Positions 59,280-64,000 of a stretch of 64,000 bases of DNA are shown here, piece after piece. The position numbers and the translations under genes are program-made. The notes under the pieces are model-generated. The model searched no databases. It worked only from the letters and a program-made list of their open reading frames with translations, and was not told the origin of the DNA. The stretch lies in contig NZ_BOMN01000057.1 in the NCBI RefSeq assembly GCF_016862215.1, positions 62,001 to 126,000 on the forward strand. Reading direction: 5' to 3'. The stretch comes from Winogradskya humida (GTDB taxonomy: Bacteria > Actinomycetota > Actinomycetes > Mycobacteriales > Micromonosporaceae). Each line of letters starts with the position of its first letter. Position 1 is the first letter of the stretch.

Positions 59280-59802
59280 CATACGGGCTGGTGTCGGTGG
59301 CCAGCCCGAACCCCGCGCCCCGCCGCCCCATCAGCCGGCGCGCGGCCGTCAGCATGTCCTGCGGCACGCCGTGCACCAGATGCCCGTCCCCCGCGACCAC
59401 CCCGTCCCCGGCCCACCCCTGGTACGCCGACCACGGCCCGTCGAACGTGCAGATCCGCACGCCCAGCTCGCGGTAGAGCGGATGGGTCGGCACGCCCGGG
59501 TTCAGCACGATCCGGTGCAGACCCCGCCGCGCCGCCAGCCGGACTGTCAGCGCCACCGGCCCGACACCGCCCGACCCGGCCGGCGCCCGGTCGAGGAAGA
59601 GCCCCTCGACGCCCTCCTCCCGCCACAGGTCGACGTCGGCGAGCACATCGGCGAGGGAGCGCCCGCCCCAGTCCAGATCGACGCGGCCCAGGATCTGGTG
59701 CTCGGTGCGGCGCGGGCCGGGGCGTTCCTGCACGACCCAGGTGTCCTGGTCGGCGGGCAGGTCGGGCGACGGGCAGGCGTACGGCGGGAACAGGGTCCTC
59801 AC
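59233..59802 (-). CDS. Spherulin-4 / GH135-like protein
   Basis: This 189-residue protein resembles the spherulation-specific family 4 (GH135), small TIM-barrel enzymes that cut alpha-1,4-galactosaminogalactan or Pel-type polymers. It has [43 protein letters not shown] and [12 protein letters not shown]. In characterised members the strand-end motif is FDE and the later one FEG; here they are LDR and FDG, so the usual catalytic Glu residues are Arg and Asp. No signal peptide is visible. The GTG at 59800-59802 overlaps the stop of the upstream glycosyltransferase gene by 4 bp (GTGA), so both are made together. Confidence 0.65.
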   Translation of the reverse strand: MRTLFPPYACPSPDLPADQDTWVVQERPGPRRTEHQILGRVDLDWGGRSLADVLADVDLWREEGVEGLFLDRAPAGSGGVGPVALTVRLAARRGLHRIVLNPGVPTHPLYRELGVRICTFDGPWSAYQGWAGDGVVAGDGHLVHGVPQDMLTAARRLMGRRGAGFGLATDTSPYVSAKVSEGVAGSAGS

Positions 59803-61187
59803 GGCGTCCTCCAAAGGTCGGTGTGGGCCAGGGCCAGTTCGTAGGAGGGAGCGGGCGGTGGCGCGGACAGGTCCTGGTAGAGCGCGCCGTACGCGCGTAC
59901 GACGTGATCGCTGGTGAAGTGGGCGAGTGCCCGGCGCCGTGCCGCGTCGCCCAGGGCGCGGCGGCGGGCGGGGGCCCTGAGCAGGGCGATGCAGGCGGCG
60001 GCGAGTGCTGCGGGGTCGTCCCGTGGCACGCACACCCCGCTGTCGCCCAGCGTCTCCGCGACCGGTCCGGTGTCGGCGCCGACCACCGCCCGGCCGGACA
60101 TCATGGCCTCCACCAGCCGGGACGGCGGGTCGGACGGGCCGGGCAGGTGCACGACGAGGTGCCCCGGTGCGTACCGGTCGCGGGCGTCGGCGGGCAGCGG
60201 GTGCAGCCGGATCGCGTGGCCCAGCCCGTCCCCGGCCGTGTGCTCGTCGCCGAACAGGTGCAACACCGTCTTCGGGAGCTCCTCCAGGATCCGGCCGAAC
60301 GCCTCCAGCAGGCACGTCAGCCCACTCTCCGGACCGCTGCCGCCGGCCCAGACAATCGCAGGAGGGGTACGCGCCTCAGGTGCCGCGGGAAAGTCCTGCG
60401 GATCAACACCGGCGGGTACGGGGACGAGCCGCTCCGGGGCAGCGCCGTGCCGCAGTGCCCAGGCGTGGTGGTAGTCGCTCAGCGGCGCGACCAGCCCGGC
60501 TTCTGCGTACCCGGTGCGGGCCACCGCGCGGCGGAATCTCCGCAGCACCGTGCGGACGGCCGGCGACAGCCGCTCCTCGCCGGCTCGTAGCCGCGCTATC
60601 GGCACCCGGGCCTCGGTCAGCAGCAGGGGAGTGCCGGTGCGCCGGCGGGTGGCGAGCGCGGTGAGCAACGGCGTGGTGCCACCGACGCAGTGCACGAGGT
60701 CGCTCGGCGGTAGCGGCACGGCGAGGGCGCGCATGGAGTGCCGGAGCAGCGTCGCCGCCGTGCGCGCATCCCGCAGGATCAGCCGCTTTTCTGCGCCGGC
60801 CCGCCATGCCTCCGAGAGGAGTTCGGCGAGCGGGACGGCGTTGAGCGGGGCTTCGGTCGTCGCGGTCAGCTTCACGAGTGCGCTGAGGCCCAGGGCGAAG
60901 TCGTCGCCGGTGTCGTCGATCAGCCCCTGGCAGAGCAGGACGGCCGCCAGCGTGGCCTGCTCGTCGCGGCCCTCACGCCGCGTGCTCTCCCGGGGCAGCG
61001 TGACGGCCTTCGCCGAGTCGACATGCTCAGGCAGCGGGTACGCGGGTCCGGACGCGGGTTCCCGGTCGCCGACCGCGACGAGCTCGAACCTGTGGGCGTC
61101 GAGGCCGTCGACGAGGGTGCGGCACCAGCCGCCGAGCGCGTCGCGCCGGAACGGGTAGCCGCCGCCGGTGAGCAGACAGATGCGCAT
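59799..61187 (-). CDS. PelF-like glycosyltransferase (GT4, DUF3492)
   Basis: This 462-residue GT-B glycosyltransferase has the PelF-type N-terminus RICLLTGGGYPFRRDALGGW, the LTEARVPIARLR segment that corresponds to the TEHGIYxRER motif, a donor-site region VPAGVDPQDFP, and the C-terminal VEAMMSGRAVVGADTGPVAE. PelF-like enzymes polymerise UDP-GalNAc/GlcNAc in Pel exopolysaccharide. It is first in a two-gene operon with a GH135-like protein, a mixture of polymerase and hydrolase seen in Pel and GAG systems. No PelD, E or G homologue is present within this window. Confidence 0.75.
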   Translation of the reverse strand: MRICLLTGGGYPFRRDALGGWCRTLVDGLDAHRFELVAVGDREPASGPAYPLPEHVDSAKAVTLPRESTRREGRDEQATLAAVLLCQGLIDDTGDDFALGLSALVKLTATTEAPLNAVPLAELLSEAWRAGAEKRLILRDARTAATLLRHSMRALAVPLPPSDLVHCVGGTTPLLTALATRRRTGTPLLLTEARVPIARLRAGEERLSPAVRTVLRRFRRAVARTGYAEAGLVAPLSDYHHAWALRHGAAPERLVPVPAGVDPQDFPAAPEARTPPAIVWAGGSGPESGLTCLLEAFGRILEELPKTVLHLFGDEHTAGDGLGHAIRLHPLPADARDRYAPGHLVVHLPGPSDPPSRLVEAMMSGRAVVGADTGPVAETLGDSGVCVPRDDPAALAAACIALLRAPARRRALGDAARRRALAHFTSDHVVRAYGALYQDLSAPPPAPSYELALAHTDLWRTP

Positions 61188-61931
61188 GCGGTCAGCACCG
61201 CGGGTGCGGCGGGGGCGAAATCACGTTGGCTGCAACGACGCAGGCGCGGAGAGTAGCGGGACGGTGTCACCTAGGCGACATAACTTCGACCTATTTGCGC
61301 GCTTTGGTGGCATTTTTTAGGACACCGCCCGGCGCCGGGTGCCCCGCCACCGGCACCCGGCGCCGGGACGGCGGCCCATGGTCGCCCGCTCGACCGACGC
61401 ATCGAGCGGCTTCGACGGGTCACGGTAAGCAGTCATGTGAATACGCGGCAAACCAGCTAAGCAAGACATAAGGCCCCGTTCAGGGAACCTGCCCCCGAAC
61501 CCTGCGCTACGTGGTCGTTAGGTAGCCGGAAGTACGTAAGTGGGTATTCCTCGTCATCTCAAGAGGGAATTAGCTTGATCCAATGGCGGTCCGCGTGCCA
61601 GGGTGGCGTGATTCACTGGCTGACGGGGGTCGGCGCGGTGGCCCACGGCTTGACGGAGCCTGGACATCGGCGCACCATAGAAGTGTCGCCAGTCGCGCCC
61701 GTCTGTGCTCAGTCCAAGCTTCCAAGTCCCGAGCTTCTCTTAAGTTGCCTAGCTCGCTTTGGTTGCGTAGCTGAGTTCGGATAAATCTGCATCTCGTGCA
61801 AGACCTTGAGGTCAGATCTTTGTGCCTACGCGTGTCCGTGGGTGCAGGTGTGCCTACCGCTGCGCGCGCGTCTGGTCCGGCTAGTCCGGCAGCGCTTTAC
61901 AAAGAGACCTGATGTCTCACAAGGAGAAGTC
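61188..61931. other. 744-bp intergenic region before the small coiled-coil gene
   Basis: I find no convincing protein gene here; short frames at 61575-61784 have no codon-bias or homology support. It contains a 16-bp near-palindrome TGTCACCTAGGCGACA (61265-61280), the long hairpin at 61328-61367, a candidate promoter TTGGTT-17-TAAATC (61759-61764 and 61782-61787), and a GAGAC/GTCTC hairpin just upstream of the next start. Confidence 0.6.
61328..61367. other. 16-bp perfect GC-rich inverted repeat
   Basis: Bases 61328-61343 are the exact reverse complement of 61352-61367, with an 8-nt loop. A TTTTTT tract (61313-61318) lies 9 nt before it on the plus strand, so it is not a standard terminator for either strand. 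It may be an RNA structure or a protein-binding cruciform. Confidence 0.7.
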
Positions 61932-62120
61932 ATGGCTAAGGCCCTCTATGGCCACGTAGGTGCAGCGCCCGATCGGCGGCTGCTCGACGAGGTCACCCGA
62001 CTGCGTTCCAGGGTGCAGGCTCTGGAGTTCGAGATCACCCGTCTGCGGGCGGAGAACGATCGTCTCGCGGCTGCCGAAGCCGACGATCTTCTGCGGCTGA
62101 CCGAGCCGGCGCTGACCTGA
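61932..62120 (+). CDS. Small coiled-coil protein
   Basis: This 62-residue protein is almost wholly helical, with a heptad run LLDEVTRLRSRVQALEFEI then TRLRAENDRLAAAEADDLL. The ATG at 61932 has AAGGAG directly upstream at good spacing, the best ribosome-binding site in the region. It is the only likely coding frame between the glycosyltransferase and smc. I do not recognise its function. The stop is included in the first of three 17-bp repeats. Confidence 0.78.
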   Translation: MAKALYGHVGAAPDRRLLDEVTRLRSRVQALEFEITRLRAENDRLAAAEADDLLRLTEPALT

Positions 62121-62161
62121 GCTTCACGCTGACCTGAGTCTCCCGCTGACCTGAGCTTTCC
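62111..62161 (+). repeat. Three 17-bp tandem copies across a stop codon
   Basis: GCTGACCTGAGYYTYMC-type units lie at 62111-62127, 62128-62144 and 62145-62161. Each contains TGACCTGA, so each copy carries stop codons. The first holds the true TGA of the small coiled-coil gene (62118-62120). Confidence 0.85.
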
Positions 62162-62284
62162 TTCCTGTTCTTCGGATCCGAGCGCTCGATATCCCCTCGC
62201 TTCCGACGTCTGGCACCGGAAGGCTCGGCACCAGAACGCCGCATCACCAAGCTCAGCACTGAAGACGATGCTCAGGATCACCAC

Positions 62285-62323
62285 GCGCGCCTCCACGTAA
62301 TCAGTGGTGGCGCGCATTTTTTT
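62285..62323 (+). terminator. Intrinsic terminator of the small coiled-coil gene
   Basis: A 12-position stem (62285-62296 with 62304-62315, one mismatch) with a 7-nt loop is followed by A and seven T. Confidence 0.9.
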
Positions 62324-62514
62324 GTCGGCTTAGGCGGTGCAATGCCGGTTTTTGCAGACTGAGCGTGTCAATTCTTTCGCTTTTGTATTGCTTGAGTACG
62401 CCGCGTATTGCTGACGGCGCTCGGCGTGTTGTGAAACGCGTGCCACTCGATGCCGATCGCGAACAAAAGCCCCAGCAGGTAAAATACGGGTTGTAACGGG
62501 ACGCGCGGCGTGCG

Positions 62515-62543
62515 CGGACATGGCGTGTGCGGACGGGTAACCT
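62515..62543 (+). promoter_or_regulatory. Candidate smc promoter
   Basis: CGGACA (62515-62520; matches -35 TTGACA at four positions) and TAACCT (62538-62543) are separated by 17 nt. Transcription would start near 62550, about 30 nt before the GTG, with GGAG as ribosome-binding site. Confidence 0.5.
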
Positions 62544-62578
62544 GCTGGCCAGAGCAAACCGCCGACCCTCGGAGATCC

Positions 62579-64000
62579 GTGCACCTCAAGAGCCTGACGG
62601 TCAAGGGCTTCAAGTCCTTCGCCTCCGCTACGACGCTGCGGCTGGAGCCGGGCATCACCTGTGTGGTGGGTCCGAACGGCTCCGGCAAGTCCAACGTCGT
62701 CGACGCCATCGCCTGGGTGCTCGGTGAGCAGGGAGCCAAGGCGCTGCGCGGCGGCAAGATGGAGGACGTCATCTTCGCCGGCACCGCCGGGCGGGCCCCG
62801 CTGGGTCGCGCCGAGGTGACCCTCACGATCGACAACGGCGACGGGGCTCTGCCCATCGACTACACCGAGGTGTCGATCACGCGCCGGATGTTCCGCGACG
62901 GCGCCAGCGAGTACGAGATCAACAACAACCAGTGCCGGCTGCTCGACATCCAGGAGCTGCTCTCCGACTCCGGCATCGGCCGCGAGATGCACATCATCGT
63001 CGGGCAGGGCCGGCTCGACGCGATGCTGCACGCGAAACCCGAGGACCGCCGCTCGTTCATCGAGGAGGCGGCCGGCGTACTCAAGCATCGCAAGCGCAAA
63101 GAGAAAGCCGTGCGCAAGCTCGACGCGATGCAGACCAACCTCAACCGGCTCAACGACCTCACCGCCGAGCTGCGCCGCCAGCTCAAGCCGCTCGGCAAGC
63201 AGGCCGAGGTCGCCCGGCGCGCCGCGGGCATCCAGTCCGACCTGCGCGACGCCCGGCTGCGGCTGCTCGCCGACGACCTCTACACGCTGCGCACCACGCT
63301 CGACAAGGAGATCGCCGACGAGTCGGCGATGCGGGACAGGCGCCAGCAGGTCGAAGCCGAGAACCGCGAGATCCAGCGGATGCTCGCCGACCTCGAGGCC
63401 CAGCACGCCGAGGACGCGCCGCTGCTGCAGGCCGCACAGGACACCTGGTACAAACTCTCCGCCCTGCAGGAGCGCTTCCGTTCCACCGAGCAACTCGCCT
63501 CCGAGCGGGCGCGGCACATGGCCGCCGCCCCCGAGGACGAGCGGCTCGGCCGCGACCCCGACCAGCTCGAAGCCGAGGCCGAGCGGGTCCGGGAGCAGGA
63601 AGAGGAGCTGCGCGAGGCCCTCACCGAGGACCAGATGCGTCTTGCCGAGGCCGTCGAGCACCGCCAGGAGCTGGAAAGGCAACTGCTTCAAGCCGAAGGC
63701 GCTCTGCGTACGGCGGCCAAGGCCATCGCCGACCGCCGCGAGGGCCTCGCCAAGCTGACCGGCAATGTGAACGCCGCCCGGGCACGCACGGGAAGCGCCG
63801 CCGAGGAGATCGAGCGCCTCGCCGCCGCCCACACCGACGCGCTGACCCGCGCCGAGGCAGCGCAGGCCGAGGTCGACGCGGTCTCCGCCGAGTCCACCGA
63901 GGCCGACCGCGACAACGTCGAGCTCGACGACCGGCACGCCGAAGCCGTCGCGCTGCACGACCAGGCCGCCGCCGTGGTCCGGGAGCTCTCCGACGCCGAG
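62579..64000 (+). CDS. smc: Chromosome segregation ATPase SMC (3' end cut by window edge)
   Basis: SMC, with ScpA and ScpB, loads at parS and compacts and separates chromosomes. The visible 474 codons start MHLKSLTVKGFKSFASATTL. Walker A GPNGSGKS is at residues 31-38 and the Q-loop HIIVGQGRLD holds Gln143. From about residue 170 on the chain is a long coiled coil, which will continue to the hinge outside this window. The GTG at 62579 is preceded by GGAG. The length and start fit; the end is beyond 64000. Confidence 0.97.
   Translation, partial: MHLKSLTVKGFKSFASATTLRLEPGITCVVGPNGSGKSNVVDAIAWVLGEQGAKALRGGKMEDVIFAGTAGRAPLGRAEVTLTIDNGDGALPIDYTEVSITRRMFRDGASEYEINNNQCRLLDIQELLSDSGIGREMHIIVGQGRLDAMLHAKPEDRRSFIEEAAGVLKHRKRKEKAVRKLDAMQTNLNRLNDLTAELRRQLKPLGKQAEVARRAAGIQSDLRDARLRLLADDLYTLRTTLDKEIADESAMRDRRQQVEAENREIQRMLADLEAQHAEDAPLLQAAQDTWYKLSALQERFRSTEQLASERARHMAAAPEDERLGRDPDQLEAEAERVREQEEELREALTEDQMRLAEAVEHRQELERQLLQAEGALRTAAKAIADRREGLAKLTGNVNAARARTGSAAEEIERLAAAHTDALTRAEAAQAEVDAVSAESTEADRDNVELDDRHAEAVALHDQAAAVVRELSDAE

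Larger units (their letters stand above)
62121..62578. other. Gap between the coiled-coil gene and smc
   Basis: These 458 bp hold two of the 17-bp repeats, the terminator at 62285-62323, an AT-richer stretch around 62350-62490 with a TAAAAT -10-like element (62480-62485), and the smc promoter at 62515-62543. No gene is supported. The acylphosphatase gene common next to smc elsewhere is not here. Confidence 0.65.

Noticed and set aside
61575-61784. Two short overlapping frames (63-69 residues)
   Set aside because: There is no ribosome-binding site, no GC3 bias and no motif, so they are chance frames in an AT-richer region.

Overview
The window is about 70% G+C. Long antisense shadow frames, GTG/TTG starts, F420 biosynthesis, an HU protein with a long Lys/Ala/Thr tail and a typical actinobacterial gene order all point to a high-GC actinomycete chromosome. 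Gene content and order suggest Micromonosporaceae, possibly Actinoplanes, but the genus is an inference. There is no phage, IS element, CRISPR array or rRNA operon.

Layout. Positions 1-25719 are a mosaic of small accessory modules: a tyrosine phosphatase (cut by the left edge); cimA behind what looks like a transcription-attenuation leader; a TetR-controlled ABC exporter; an endonuclease/exonuclease/phosphatase-fold membrane protein; an (alpha/alpha)-barrel protein; a paired M16 peptidase; a two-component system; a LysR/EamA exporter pair; arfB; a LysR-linked cluster of two degenerate inositol-phosphatase paralogues; an ABC exporter with a small XRE regulator; a fumarylacetoacetase-fold enzyme; and several regulator/oxidoreductase pairs. 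Positions 25769-26147 carry tRNA-Gln and tRNA-Glu with a good promoter and terminator. Positions 26978-30824 are the ndgR-leuCD-hup block.

From about 30900 to the right end the window is mostly conserved core genes: MutT1-like NUDIX, ppk, cofC/fbiD, plsC, gpsA, a PLP enzyme, a GntR-controlled ABC exporter, ddl, a DUF3515 protein, an Lrp ligand-binding protein, thiL, rpmB, a DAK2/FakA-like protein, recG, a DUF952 protein, rsmD, coaD, yceD, rpmF, plsX, rnc, mutM and smc (cut by the right edge). Two LPXTG surface proteins interrupt this core between the DUF952 gene and rsmD. A PelF-like glycosyltransferase with a spherulin-4/GH135-like partner sits between mutM and smc.

How the genes work together. 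CimA (citramalate to 2-oxobutyrate/isoleucine) and LeuCD (isopropylmalate isomerase, which can also act on citramalate-derived intermediates) link two branched-chain amino-acid loci, each with its own apparent control: attenuation for cimA, NdgR for leuCD. PlsX, PlsC and GpsA serve phospholipid synthesis. RpmB, RpmF, RsmD, Rnc and ArfB serve the ribosome. RecG, MutM and Smc serve chromosome maintenance. The points most worth a second look are the cimA leader, the shared promoter/5'-UTR element of the two LPXTG genes, the PelF/GH135-like pair, tandem repeats that straddle stop codons at three loci, and a recurrent -10 element exactly 6 nt before start codons that suggests many leaderless transcripts.
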